Positions 33,899 to 46,500 of a DNA stretch of 64,000 nucleotides are shown piece by piece. Each line of letters opens with the position of its first letter. Position 1 is the stretch's first letter. Made by a program: the position numbers and the translations under genes. This stretch comes from Lactifluus volemus (lineage: Eukaryota; Basidiomycota; Agaricomycetes; Russulales; Russulaceae): the NCBI GenBank assembly GCA_022376515.1, contig WTXI01000069.1, positions 1 to 64,000 on the forward strand, read 5' to 3'. The notes under the pieces were generated by a model. The model ran no database searches. It was not told the DNA's origin and worked only from the letters and a program-made list of their open reading frames with translations.

Positions 33899-36800
33899 AT
33901 GGATAGTTTCCACGAACCACGTCGGGTTTCTGAGCCGGTCAAGCTCGAGGACATCACTGCCGAGGTACTTGCTCGTGAGGCTGAGTACCGTGCAAAGAAT
34001 ATCCCCCTCTCTGGCCGTATCCTCCATGTATGCCATTATCTCCCCATCGCCGCCACCCTCCAAGCCTCATCACGCCCCGGTATCATCTCCCCACCTGCCA
34101 CTCCCCCCCATCCAGCAGCCGACATACCACCGGTATTATCCGAAAGCGCATCTGGGACAGCCCACACCTTAGGGAGTAACCAACAGCCAAAATGGTCTCT
34201 CACCACACGCCAGGGGCATGCCGCCATGATCAGCGGCATTCGTTCGCTATCGTCAACACACGAGCAACTCATAATCGGCTGGATAGGTGACATTGAGAGT
34301 CCCAACTCTACTTCAGGTATGTCAAGGAATTCGTCTCCCTCGTGGTCTTACTGACTCGGCGTACATCTTCTAGCCGGGGAAAAGATCAAAATTCCTTCCA
34401 CGTCACTTTCGGAGGAGGACAAGGCCGCATTAGAGGAGGAAATTTCGAACTTTAGCAGCGAGGATGAGGACGCCAAGACACGAACGGCTTATGTACCTCT
34501 CTTACTTGACGACAAAGTCGCTCATGGCCACTACGACGGGTACTGCAAACAAAGTGAGATTCTGGTCATACCTACCATCCCTTTTCGCGTCCTTATGCCA
34601 TGATTTCTAAGCACTTTGGCCACTCTTTCATTATCTGCTCTGGCAGGACGTCTCGCCTAATTCTCACTCCGCCTCTTTCTCGGCGGATGAACACTGGGCT
34701 CCATATGAACAGGCTAATGCCGCATTTGCGCGAAGAATCATGGACGTATATCGCCCAGGCGACCTCATATGGGTGCATGACTACCATTTGCTCCTCGTCC
34801 CCAAGTTGCTACGCCTGATGCTTCCCGACGTCTACGTCGGCCTCTTTGTTCACACACCGTGGCCAAGTAGCGAAGTCTTCCGTTGCCTCCCCCGTACGTA
34901 TACAAGCACTTTCTAAGCTCCGGTACACATGGATTTGACATGGCGCTCTTGGCAGGCCGGAAAGAGATCTTGGATGGAATGCTCGGCGCCAATCTCGTGT
35001 GTTTTCAAACATACTCATATTCCCGCCACTTTACATCATCCTGTGTCCGAGTATGTGGCTACGAGGTTGCCGCACGTGGCATCGACGTTGCGGGCCATGT
35101 CACTTCTGTCATGCACACTCCCGTAGGCGTCGACGCAGAGCGCGTCTCGCACGACCTGTGAGTGCTTCTGTTGTATTTGAATCCTGCTTATTGAATCCTG
35201 CTTTTAGCACGCGCCCAGGTATTCAGCCAAAGTTACAGTCCCTTCTCAAACTCTACGCAGGAAAGAAGATTATCATTGGGCGCGACAAGCTGGATGTCGT
35301 CAAAGGCGTCGTACAGAAACTCCGCGCATTTGCAAAGTTGCTGCATGATTACCCCGAGTGGATAGGCCGGGTCGTCCTTATTCAAGTGACATCGCCTGCT
35401 CTTTCCGACTCTCCGAAACTGGAACGACAAGTCAGTGAGCTCGTGAGCGCCATCAATGGCGAGTACGGTAGCTTGGATTTCATCCCCGTTCACCACTAGT
35501 GCGCCTTCACCCGTGTTTGTCAGCGGACGGGCACTTAATGAATGCTTGCAGTCATCAGACGATCAAAAAGGACGAGTTTTATGCGCTTCTCAGCGCCGCG
35601 GACCTTGGGGTGATCACGCCGTTGCGCGATGGTATGAATACGACATCAATGGAATTTGTCATTGCGCAAGGCAACACGAAAAGGTCTCCTCTCATATTGA
35701 GCGAGTTTATGGGCATTTCCTCCAATATGACCGAAGCGCTCCAAATCAACCCATGGAACCTTGATGTCCGTTTAGTCGTATCTGCCTTTTCTCACCCTTT
35801 TGTTGATACGTTATTCACGTACAGGACATGGCAGCTGTGATGAACCAGGGTTTGCAAATGTCTCAAGAGGAAAAAGAAACGCGGCACGCCAAGTTGCACA
35901 GCGTCATCATGACGCACACGTCGCAGACTTGGGCCATGTCGCTCGTCAAGCTACTTCTCAGCGTCGTCGACTCTCAGGGTGTCGCACGTCAGACGCCCGC
36001 CCTACCCACTTATCGTATGTTTGAGCGCTACTCCAAAGCCACTAAGCGCCTATTTTTGCTCGACTACGACGTGCGTCCGCCATGCTTCTTCCCCTCGTAC
36101 GTTCATTGACATCGAGTGATATCCTTCAGGGCACCCTGGCACCGATTGTCAAGATGCCATCAATGGCCGTCCCATCCGAAGACACCCTCACAGCTCTCAC
36201 GGAGCTCGCGGCGGACCCACGCAATCTTGTATACATCATCTCAGGCCGCGACGGTCCTTTCCTCGAGCAACACCTAGGCCACATTCGGGGTCTTGGCATG
36301 TCTGCCGAGCACGGCGGGTTCATACGCGCTCCAGGCTCAGTTGAATGGACAAATTTCACTGAGAGCTTAGATATGAGCTGGATGAGCGAAGTCCTCGAGG
36401 TGTTCAAATACTACACTGAGCGTACGACGGGCAGCCACATCGAAGTCAAGAAGAGTTCAATCACTTGGCATTACCGTGCAAGTGACCCAGAGTGGGGGTA
36501 TGTACAGCATAGATGACGTCTACTTGTGCGTGCTGACCTAGGTAATTGGTAGGCTTTTCCAGTGCAGGCAATGTCAAGATCTTCTTGAGAATAACGTCGC
36601 ACACAAACGACCGATTGAAGGTATTACTTCTCTCTTCAAAGTGTTGTGGGTTCTGAGCCGTTCCGTAGTGCTCGTTGGCAAGAAGAACCTCGAGGTGCGA
36701 CCACTCGCAATCAACAAGGGTGAGATTGTCAAGCGAATCTTGTACCTGAATCCGGACGCAGAATTCGTCTTCTGCGCTGGCGACGACAAGGTTCGTCTTT

Positions 36801-37126
36801 TACAACTTCCTCTCTTTGTCTAGGCTGACGAACATGTCGGGATATGAAAGACGGACGAGGACATGTTCCGTTCGTTGCAGTTCGGGGAGGTACCCTTGCC
36901 GTACACGATGAACCCACCGTTATCCGTCACTCTTCTCGCCGAAGAAAGGACGCGAGAACACTCACCCATTCAGCTGCTGCTTACCCCGGAAGATATCTTC
37001 ACGACCGCCGTCGGACACCCTTCGAAGCGCACGCTTGCCAAATGGCACGTGACGAGCCCTCTCGAGGCTGTCGCAGAGCTCCTGAATCTTGTGGGCATCC
37101 ATAAGGAAGGAGACGCGAGGCTGTGA
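33899..37126 (+). CDS. TPS2: Trehalose-6-phosphate phosphatase with TPS-like domain (TPS2 type)
   Basis: Second enzyme of trehalose synthesis: removes phosphate from trehalose-6-phosphate. The first exon (ATG 33899) contains GRILHVCHYLPIAATL. Spliced exons then give a GT20 glucosyltransferase-like domain (YRPGDLIWVHDYHLLLVPK, VGLFVHTPWPSSEVFR, LRDGMNTTSMEFVIAQ). A HAD phosphatase domain follows with the nucleophile motif LLDYDGTLAPI (intron right after DYD), SGRDG, and the Mg-binding GDDKTDEDMF near 36780-36865. Introns are short GT-AG and keep phase, for example HHY to HQTIKKDEF at 35500 and PIE to VLVGKKN at 36670. The stop follows EGDARL at 37126. The intact phosphatase motifs separate it from TPS1 and from the regulatory TPS3/TSL1 class. 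It is cytosolic, in the trehalose synthase complex, by family knowledge. Confidence 0.93.
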
Positions 37127-37760
37127 GATTTGAGGGCCGCTTATAGAATTTGCGTGAATCAGACGCAAAAATCGTGAAACAAGATCTTTCCGCTCTTTCC
37201 AACTTTTTCTTTCCATTTGATAGGTTTTTCTACCGTAGCTGAAGAAATGGGCCCGCATGTATTTGTTTATTTGCACATCGTGAGTAGGAAGTAGAAGATC
37301 AAAGTGATTGTAGATATCTAGAACGTACAGCTTCTGTTTTCTTATCCACCTTTGTTCTGGGACCGTGACGTATCTAATAAAGCAGCGCAGGAGATCTGGC
37401 CATTAACCGACGTGTAATTACACTTCAACGGTTGGAGCGGGCCGACCACCGGCCCGATTCCCGATTCCCGCTTCGGTTTCGGTCCGCCTTTTTCTTGGCC
37501 ATGGCCACTCCACCTCACGTCCTCATGAACTTCTTGCGGGCAACAATGTATCACTCGCCCCCTAGTGCTATGGCGTTGGATGAGCCTCGTTCCCCTGTGG
37601 CTCCAATAACAGCTACTATGTCATCGAATGTTGGCATTCTCATAGCATGCCAAGGCCCTCCTCAGCCACGGTCATGTCCCATTAACGACACGTAAAACAA
37701 CCAAGTCCTCAAACAGTGACTCTGACACCAATTTCAACGGAGAAGTGTCATCGCTTCAGT

Positions 37761-38555
37761 TCACACTAGGCACCATCCCTGCCTACAAATATTTTGTACA
37801 AGGGGGAAGGGGGCAGGGGCAGGGGCAGGGGCAGGCACTCTCAAATGGCACCTTGAGCTGCGACAGTCACGAAGGCGTAAGAGTTTGCTATGCCCCTCGC
37901 ACATCCGCATCCGACGGAACGGCTTAAATGTGATGTTGATTATGGGTGTAAAACTCATTTTGAAATCGGGGCCCAACCACCCGACGGAGAGTTGAATTTC
38001 ATCATGTGAAATGACTCGTATCAGGGATGGGAGATTGTCAAAGACAAACGCAAAACAGACATCTGATGACTGAGAAGGACGAAGGAGACGAATTGGAACC
38101 CAGCGTTTATTTACCACTGGCAGTGGAGATACAACGAATTGGAAAGCAAGGGGCACTGCATCTTCAGATCGCTGTGCACGTGGAACCTTGAGCGCAAAAG
38201 GAATAGCAAAGAACCGTCACATAAACGGAATCTCAGGATCTCGGGCGTAAATAACCTCGATGGTCTTGGCAGCACCGCATCGGACGGTGCGGCCTCCCGA
38301 TGACGCCACGGGTCGGGTACCTATGGGAACTCTGCGAGTCTGCGGCGTCCTCAAGATGCCACCTGATCCACCAACACAATAGAGTATGAACAAAAATGGG
38401 ACAATGTATCAATTTTCGAAAGGTGAAGATACGAAAGCAACCGATTCCAAAACGGTGTAGTAGTACGCAGCCCCCGCATCGCCTGCATGTCATTTGCGAC
38501 CCGTGAAAACCTGAATTTAGCTAAACTGAACGCGTTGGTCACGAGATCCGTCACC
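37761..38555 (-). other. Possible coding region, unrecognised, probably broken
   Basis: Three protein-like minus-strand stretches lie in this span. One covers about 38554-38400 (GLRTTTPFWNRLLSYLHLSKI). A second covers about 38400-38220 (YIVPFLFILYCVGG, then IEVIYARDPEIPFM) and ends in TGA. The third is in the same frame just after that stop (RFFAIPFALKVPRAQRSED, then VNKRWVPIRLLRPSQSS) down to about 37830. The in-frame TGA near 38219 and the frame change near 38405 suggest a decayed gene or introns I cannot place. No family recognised. The rest of 37127-39150 shows no gene. Confidence 0.3.
37802..37834 (+). repeat. Short GGGGCA tandem repeat
   Basis: Two G5 runs followed by about four GGGGCA units. 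The plus strand has enough spaced G-runs to fold as a G-quadruplex. Confidence 0.6.
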
Positions 38556-39150
38556 TTTCTCTACCCACTTCCAACGATTCACACAACTGTTATCCTTGTG
38601 CCGTTTACGGCGTACCACCCCAATATCACGTTTTGTTTTAAGCCGTCACTTGCACTGCTACGTCCATCCATATCTTTGTCTTCAGATCATGCCAGCTTCG
38701 GACTTTCAGCCCATCTGGTTCCCGTGACTGCTTTTGGCTCCAAGCGCCCTTGCCGATTCTTCGGCAACAGCTCTATCCCCTGGACTTCTTACCGGAAACA
38801 GAAACCTGACCAAGGCCGTAGACCTATGCCCAACTTGTTCTCTAGTGGTTTAGAAAATGTGCTTGATGCATCCAGAGGATGACGCATAACCTCTTTAAAG
38901 GGCAAAGACCCTTGTTGAAATTTGTTCTCAAGCGCAAAGATGAGCTGTGTTGGAGCACCGGCCCTATGTAGCTATTTGCATTGGCACCCACAGCCTTCTG
39001 TAGATCGATATCGATTGTATGGAAGTCAACACTTACGGTAAGCAGCTGTGCCCACTTGGCTTAAAACCGCGGTTGTTTTCCAGAACACATTCCCCACATC
39101 CCCTCAACGGACTAACCTGGATAACCTGCATCACTATCATACCGTTGTCT

Positions 39151-40993
39151 ATGTTGGAAGAGTCGGCTTCAAACCACCCTGATCCAGAATATTGTCGCTG
39201 TAAGTGTCATCAGGGCGTGAGGGAATATACAGTGCTTTTGATGTCGTCTTCACAGCGCAGTCTATCGAGGAGCGTCCGTCCAAGCGAGTCGGGGTCAATC
39301 CCGCTAAGAGCGGAAGCAATGCAAAGGGCGTCCTGTTCGAGAGGTCTCGCGACAGTTTGGGCGACCATATGATCATCCCTTTGGATGTTCTCTACAAGGT
39401 AAGTGGTGTATCTTGGTCTTAAACTCTGGCTATATCTACGATTCGGTCGTCCTCAAGATTTTTGGACATCTCTCTCCCTTGGACTTGCTCTCACTTAGCT
39501 GCGTGAGCAAGGCCTTTCGCCTCGTTCTCATGTCTTGTTCCTCTTTCTTCCTTTGGTATGCATCTCTTGACCTCTACGGCGCTCCACCTTGTCCGAAAGA
39601 CCTGTCTCCCTTTGCATGGGCTCATTTATTCTTTAGCGAGGCCCATTGCTACGTGAGTGACCCTCCGTATACTTGTTGTTCAATATCAAATGCAAACCAC
39701 GCTACATAGCGTTGCGGCACGCAGCAAACAACTGATTTTTTTCCTTCTCTGCGTCGTCGGGTATGCGAGTCCTGCTTGATACCTCAGTGAGTCGTCAGTA
39801 TCGCTATTGTACACGACACGTTTGCTGAACCCTTACATTCAATGCAGGACTCCACAAGAGTTCGAAGACATCATCGGGTTTGATACAGGTTAGTTGAATT
39901 ACAACCGCTCGAATGCATCAGCCCGATGCTTTCCAGGGTATCCCACAGCTCCCCTTGATCAACCAAGGACCTTGTCCCCGTTGGGTGAAGATGTCGATGC
40001 ATTCCCCATAGAAGAGGACATACTTAGGACATACATCCAACAGGTGAGACTGACCCACATGTCTTCGATGCCACAGAACTCTGACCTTTCCTCTCCCCGA
40101 GCGTGTGTGGGAGACTTACCACAACGCAGCTCGGTGGACTGCAGGATCTGATGTTAGGGATGAACGCCTTGAATAGTACGTGACGTACTTCTGGGATAGA
40201 ACTGTGGTTCACATGGGATCTTTGGCAGTATCGGAACCCCATTCGTCCAGCTTGGTGGTATAAAGGAAGATGCGAACGTGTTACAAAGCCATGGCGAAAT
40301 AAAACCCAATGAAATTATGACTGATCGAGGTGGGTTTAGCTAGCCTCCTAATAATAAAAAGTCGTGGGACTCATAAACACTGGAGGAACAGATATGGTTC
40401 TCGACCAGGACGCACGCCCTATGAACGACCTCGACGCGTACCTTAGTCAGCTGTCTGACTGTGACTTGTACGAGGTGAGCCCTTTGGTGCGCATGTCCTG
40501 ACGGACGATGAAGATTGCATAGGTTGGCTTGGTTGCAGGGTCAAACAACAACAACAACAACCAGCCTGTCGACGCCATTCCTGCTTGGACCGAACTAACA
40601 CAGGACGGTAGCCCCAGGGCGGCGTTCTCCGACGAAATGTCGATGTACTCAACATCGTCTAGCCAAGACCTTGGGACACGCTTTGATTTGGGTCATTGCA
40701 ATGGCCCTGTCGCATCTTCGTCCCGCCTACAGGAACCTTCTCAGTCTCAATCTGCAGCCGAAGTCCACGGAGGCGTTGCGGAGGCATCCTCCGTTGTGTC
40801 GAGGAGGGTCTGGTGCGACATTTGTGGAATCAGTCTATATGCGAAGAAGGCCCTCAACCGTCACATGAAGGATGTCCATTCTCCGCAGCAGTTTTGCAAT
40901 TACCCTGACTGTAATTTCACATGGTCTTCCGGGCGCCATCACCTATACATGGCACATCTTCAACTCAGGCATCCAGAAGCTGTTCCACTATGA
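39151..40993 (+). CDS. F-box protein with C-terminal C2H2 zinc finger
   Basis: My model has ten exons (39151-39199, 39256-39398, 39458-39652, 39710-39786, 39848-39888, 39937-40043, 40130-40179, 40229-40329, 40392-40474, 40523-40993). It has nine GT-AG introns, a continuous frame, and 438 codons plus stop. The N-terminus (MLEESASNHPDPEYCR) leads to an F-box (PLDVLYKIFGHLSPLDLLSL, intron after LYK) and the agaric motif AHLFFSEAHCYRCGT then RRRVCESC, a likely CxxC pair. The middle is acidic and ends in a poly-Asn run. The last exon has a C2H2-like finger (WCDICG, HMKDVH) and a second C/H-rich segment (CNYPDC, HLQLRH). F-box proteins recruit substrates to SCF ligases; a nucleic-acid-binding tail would be unusual. 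It could be two neighbouring genes, but no promoter-sized gap exists between the halves. Confidence 0.65.
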
Positions 40994-41234
40994 CTATGTG
41001 CCCCGATCACTGCAGGTGACCTCTAGAAAGTGTTTGGATAACTAGATGATTTGCAGTTTGTTTTTCTCACCTTTTCCGAAAGTTAATTTGTAGATTGTGA
41101 AGTATGTCTACTGTAGAACTAGCAAAGGTTCGTATGCCATGGTATCAATCATGAATCGCGACGGAATAAGAGAAGTCATGATCACGATCGGCAAGTACAA
41201 ACATGTATTCTAACTTGAAGCGATACAATTAATA

Positions 41235-41540
41235 TTACTTCTCTGTCCGTATATGATGGATTTGTACGCATTGCACGGACCGAAACTCACGGAAGGAAGA
41301 ACACCGGAGAGCGCCGCATGCCAGTGCCAGTGTCGGACTCCCGTCCGAATCTGGCACCACCATTCTTATTTTGGCGTTCTCCAGCTGGGGCCAATAAATT
41401 ATCAATAAAGTGTCCGGTGTCTCCGAGTCGGTCACGGTGGTAGCGATATATGGATCCTGGTATAAGGGTTTCAAGACCGTGCTCTCTCCATCGACAGGCA
41501 TACAATAAAATCTCCAACTTCGAGCTAATGTCCAAGCCAT
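41235..41540 (-). CDS. Hypothetical protein, 101 codons
   Basis: An open frame from ATG at 41540 (MAWTLARSWRFYCMPVDGES) to a stop at 41235, reading through YIATTVTDSETPDTLLIIYW. The composition looks protein-like, with no domain recognised. It may be the last exon of a longer gene or a small independent one. It lies between the 3' ends of the F-box/C2H2 gene and the DUF1295 gene. Confidence 0.3.
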   Translation of the reverse strand: MAWTLARSWRFYCMPVDGESTVLKPLYQDPYIATTVTDSETPDTLLIIYWPQLENAKIRMVVPDSDGSPTLALACGALRCSSFREFRSVQCVQIHHIRTEK

Positions 41541-41694
41541 GACACAGTGATCTTGTTGGTGCTCGCCCGCGCTATCTCAAGGATGGTACGAGTGGATTCA
41601 TAATTCGTAACAAGGAGCGAGAGTGGAAAAAAAGGGTAATAATCCAGGTACAGACAAACCTCAAACATCTTACGCATCCACAACCTCTTAGTTC

Positions 41695-43196
41695 TCAAGA
41701 CCGTGACTCCTCTGGACGCGTCGCCGGGTCACGCACGCCCTGAGCCCCAGCCTCAACAAACTGGTAGAAAGGAAAATCGAGCAAAACCGTTCGCTTGACC
41801 ACCTTTGGAAGCGGGCGATACAGAGCAGGCGGGAGCGGGATCAAGATGGACGTTTCGTCGAGATAGGTGCGGTACGTTGCCCACGCGTCCGCATCACCAC
41901 TGAGAAACACGCGACGGGCCAGGGGCTTCTCGGCCGTTGGGATACCTGAGAAGAAAAGAAGCACGCTAAACCGCGCAAAAAAAGCAGTTTGGTATATATA
42001 TACCGCCCCCTTGTGCAAAAGACAGGGATCGACAGACGCACAGGATGGTAAAAAGCGGGGAAACGACTGCGCCATACTGCGCCGCCTTTGCGCCACCGGA
42101 GAGCGTGCCGTTCGTGCTCGGGGAGATCGTGAGCGTCCAAATGCCCCACCAACAAAGAGTTCTAGCGATTCGTAACGATCCCCCGTCAGTTTTCCAGTTA
42201 CGAGCAGCATTTCCTCCCCTCCCAACCAAAAAAAAAAAAAAGGTAGACATACTCTCCAAAGTAGGGAGGATGACATGACCACTTCCACAGACCACCCTTT
42301 TCGCAAAGTTTCAGGGGAAAAAAAAAGTCAGCCAGCGCCTCACAGGGTCGAAGTATGGACATGTGTCCCGCGCGCACCGTGAAAGGCTTGTTCTTTGGAG
42401 GATTATTCAATTTGTGGTGTAACTAGTAAATCAGCCCCCGGCGCCATCTTTTTTTGAGCTTTTTTTCACAGTTTTGGCAACGAGAGCGGGAACGCACCTT
42501 CTGTGTATCGGAAACGGACTCGATGACCATACCGACCGCCCAGATAACGATACCGATGATGTCGGGTGCGGTGCCGAATGCGGGGTTAGACCCGCCGCCG
42601 GCAAGGTCGGACACGGCAGGTGAATTGAGAACCACGACGGGTATCGATACCGTCCAAACCTACAAATATAAGTCCCTCTCGTCAGCACTCTTTTTTTTTG
42701 TCCCGTTGCGATTGCGCAAAATGGTGGTACGTACCCATAAAATCTGTGCTGCAAAAGGGGCATTCGTATGGTAAATTAGATGGGAAATTCCCGCGATTGG
42801 CACGTCCCTGGACGGACGACAAACATACCAATCCAAAAACCTGTCACCACACGGTTCAATCAACGTCCATCAAAAAGAGAAACGGTTGTTTTTTTTTTCT
42901 GGTTTTCAGCCCAGATAGAATAGAATAAATATACTTACCAAGGAACTTGAAAAAGTGTGCACGGATCGCGTCAAAGCGAGAGTCGCTGCCAATCTTAAGC
43001 ACGCGGAACAATAGAAATCCTGTTTTTGGTATTAGGTCACAGCATTTAAAGAAAATGGCTTGTCGATTCGTTAGATGACGTACCGCCGGTGCGTACGGCC
43101 CAGACCATCACAAACACGCTAGCGACGACGCTTCGCGCATGGTAAGCGTTGCCAACATCAGGAAACACTCCCCAGCTACCTAGGGTGGCCAGTTTC
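41695..43196 (-). pseudogene. DUF1295 membrane oxidoreductase gene, 5' truncated
   Basis: Member of the DUF1295/steroid 5-alpha-reductase-like integral membrane family, which probably acts on lipid or sterol substrates. Read from 43196 down, exons give HARSVVASVFVMVWAVRTGG, then FLLFRVLKIGSDSRFD, VWTVSIPVVVLNSPAVSD, then the family hallmark GGLWKWSCHPPYFGE. WWGIWTLTISPS, SGIPTAEKPLARR and ALYRPLPKVVKRTVLLDFPF follow. All introns are GT-AG and in phase, and the stop is at 41695. The N-terminal third (the first membrane helices, roughly 100 residues in relatives) is absent. The coding match stops where the left end of the Plavaka transposon begins, and it does not resume beyond the transposon at 49403. 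The remaining two thirds have no internal stop, so the loss is probably recent. A remote unseen exon is the alternative. Confidence 0.75.
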
Positions 43197-43225
43197 TAGG
43201 TAGCTAGTATAGGTCTCCTAGGCCT

Positions 43226-43345
43226 TGGTAGGTTGATCAGTCCGTATGGAGGCCTAGGTAGGTTAGAAGGGACATAGCTAGACCTTAGTAGGTTAGAAGC
43301 GATGTATCTAGTCCTCTGTAAGTTTTGACATATAGGGGCTCTGAC
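43226..43345. repeat. Subterminal tandem units at the left end of the Plavaka element
   Basis: Four degenerate units of about 30-31 bp, each starting (g)gtaggtt or gtaagtt: 43228, 43259, 43290 and 43319. Possible transposase binding sites, by analogy with CACTA elements. Confidence 0.55.
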
Positions 43346-43531
43346 TCCAGCCCGGCCATTTGATCTGTAGGTGCCAGTGACACGAGTGTGTGTTGTCTGA
43401 ATGTGAAGCATGAGTGATATTATTATAAACAGCTGTGGGTGATTGTCCCCGATGGGGAGCAACCACCACCTATGCCATGTCCTTAGGAACACTCTCGCTC
43501 AGTGCTCAAACTGATATATAATGTCTTATTA

Positions 43532-46500
43532 CTACTCCGAGACATCAGATAGCCTACCAATGCTGTGATATCGACAAAATTCTGAAAGTGATATGTAAGG
43601 ATTGTAATAAAAAGTATCAGCTACTTCAAGAACATCTTGAGACGTCCAGGACCTTGGACAATGTGTGTTGAAATGGGGGATCAAGTGGCAGCTCCGTGCA
43701 ATGCGCTCCACTGGTATGACTTCCACAGCAGGGCATCGATTTCGTGAGGCGTGCTTCACGGAATACAGCCGTGAATCTGGATGGGGCCCTCGAAACTGTG
43801 TGAACCATTCGATGTATGCCAGCCGATGGGGAATCTGTGGCTGCCGCAGATGCTCTGGAAGGTCGAAAATTAGCCGCACCTGAGCGACCTGAAGACCTGG
43901 GAATCATACAACGTCTTCAGTTAGCGTAGTATCAAACACTGAGGGTTCCATTCACTGCATACCTTCCAAAGGCGTGCCGCTAGTCGCATTGTTGAGTACA
44001 CCATCCACTTTCACGAGCACAGTATCAAAGACAGCACTGCTGTCACTGTGCCCTGTTTTTCCGGGAACGAGCCGCGTTGCTCGAACGCGTGCAATTTCGT
44101 CATAGCGGCCAGATGCGGGTGAATTGGGGAGACGGATGGCAAGTATTTTGTATGCATTGAATCGATCAAATTCGTTTGGGACAATAGGCTTCTGAGAAGG
44201 GCGACACTTGCAACGGATAAATGCTTGTAATGCAGGAAGGAACTGTGATGCACGGAAGTCCAGCGCAATAGTGTCCACATGCAGATGAGGGTAGCCAGGG
44301 TGCTTCGCTACGAGATGAGTACTAGCTGACACAGAGCCTGAGGACATATCACTGAGATCTAGACTTGGGGCGTCATAGTCCTCCGAGTCCACGGCAGTAC
44401 TAGTTGGCATGTGGAAACGATTGTGCCAGTCAAGATAATCACTGAAACGAGCGATGGCTTCTTGCCGGCTCAACCAGATAGTCATCTGAGCTACAAAATC
44501 GCGTTTGTTGCTCGCTCTGTAGGCGTCTTTAGCAAAGTCGATGTGAAGGCGTTCAGGGGACTTGCTATTGTAGCCATCCAGCGAGCCATGTGTCTTGATT
44601 GCGTCGTAATAGTGTACCATAGAGTGTAGCTTAGGAAAGTTGAAGTCGTCACGAATACCAGCCTGAATGAACACGTCTTTGTTCTCATGAAAAGTCACAA
44701 GAGCAGTGTGGAGCGCTTCAATGGTTGCGCTTGTGTGGACGTGAAGCTGAGCATAGTAGATGAAATTGACAACAGCCACTGATGCTCTCAAGACAGTGGG
44801 TTGAACTGCAGTGACAAGAAGGCCAACGAAGACGCGCTGCATCTCTTTATGCTCCCGACCAGTCCATTGAGAGACGAAAGATATCCCTTTTGAGAAGTGC
44901 TTTAGCCCAGGAAAGTCAGGGATCGATTGGAACCGTGCGTCGATCTCTTCCACGCCTGCCATAGATGTACACCACTCGACCAGGTGGTCTTTGAACACGC
45001 CTTTGTGTAGCTGGTGAAGAATATCTGGTGTGAAACAATTAAAGATGTCCGTGTGGGGCAGATGCTTCCAAAAGGGCTGGAAGACAGGGCGCATCCCGTC
45101 TTCATTGAATCTTGGCACCCGGCGTCCCGTTTGTTTATGCCAGAGAATCACCTCAGCCTGGTGTTGAATCCGCGGCATAGATTCCAGCATGTCTCCTCTC
45201 CTGTCGTGTTCAACGCGGCACCTTGGACATCGACTTTCCTTACAGCATGCGACAAGACACTGTTCGGGGTAGTCGGCGACATATGCCGCAAGGATAGGAA
45301 ATACATGACGCATGAAGCCATCGGCACAAACAATGCTCACTCCCTCATTCCCAGCCTTGACCAGTGACTGCAAGACCCTGCGCATGCAGAAGTGGAAAAG
45401 GTCATGCCCCCTTTTCGAGCGCGTCTTGTCCGAGAAAGTATCCAGCTTTGGGACAGGTAGGTAGGCCAACAATATCGTCGCGTGTGCATTGGGCTGACGG
45501 CGCTTGACTTTGTCAATATTTCCCAGTGTCATGTACACTGGCCAGGCGCTTTTATCTCCCCCGAATTGAGATAGGTGTGTCTTATCGGATGAAAGAATGA
45601 CTGGCGCGATCGTTGACCCAACTGGGAGCTTTGTCTAAAGGAAAGTGAGATCAGGCTGCACAACGTGATTTTGACGTTGGGGGAACTTACTTGCATGTCC
45701 CACCACCAGTCAGCCATCCACATCTGGGAGTACTTCCTTTGCGTTCCCGCACTATCGGCATACACACGCTCTGGCGCATAGACAAGCGACTCGTGCAGCA
45801 TTTCATTTCCTAGTAGCTCCTTGACACCTTCCACTGGGTCTCGCTTCCATAGCTCTAGTTTTTCTGGCGACACAAGTGTTCCGTCTTCATTGCGCTTATC
45901 TCCTTGGACGTCAATGATCTCGCATGTCCACTGGCATCCCTGGGTTGGAAGCGCATCGATCTTCTGCAGAAGGGATCTATTGCTCTTAAAGGATGGCTTT
46001 ACATGGCTTCGTACCTGCTAGTTTATTAGCCATGCGCAATACCACCGGCACTGGCCCGGGGAGCACGGTGACTGGTCACTCACTACTGGAAGTTTGAGGA
46101 AAACTTCAGTCTGTTTCTGACCCACAGTTTTTACGAGCCACTTTCCCAAGTCCCAGTCGTCCTTGCCTTGGAATGGCGCATAGAGGTTTTCGCCCTGCCT
46201 CTGGCGAATCTCATGAAACTTGGGAAGCTGTCCGTCCGGAGGAACCCAGCATGCGCCAGCGTCATACTGAGCATGGAATGGTTGGATGTACTCATCGTTG
46301 CGAACGGCTTCTTCAGGCTCTTCAGGTTGTTGAGGAACACATGCCGTGGCCTCAAGCTCAGCAGCAGTGGACTTGGGACTTTGGCCAACGTCACTCGCAG
46401 GCTCAGGCTCCGAGTCTTCATCGTCAACGCCTCCTGTTGGAAGCCAATCTTCACCCTCGTCTCCGTCGTCTATGGGCCCTTCATCGGTTGAAGTCGCAAT

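Noticed and set aside
39894..40151. Separate start of a C2H2 gene at an internal codon near 39894
   Set aside because: The frame upstream splices in phase into the F-box exons, and 39889-39936 behaves as an intron.
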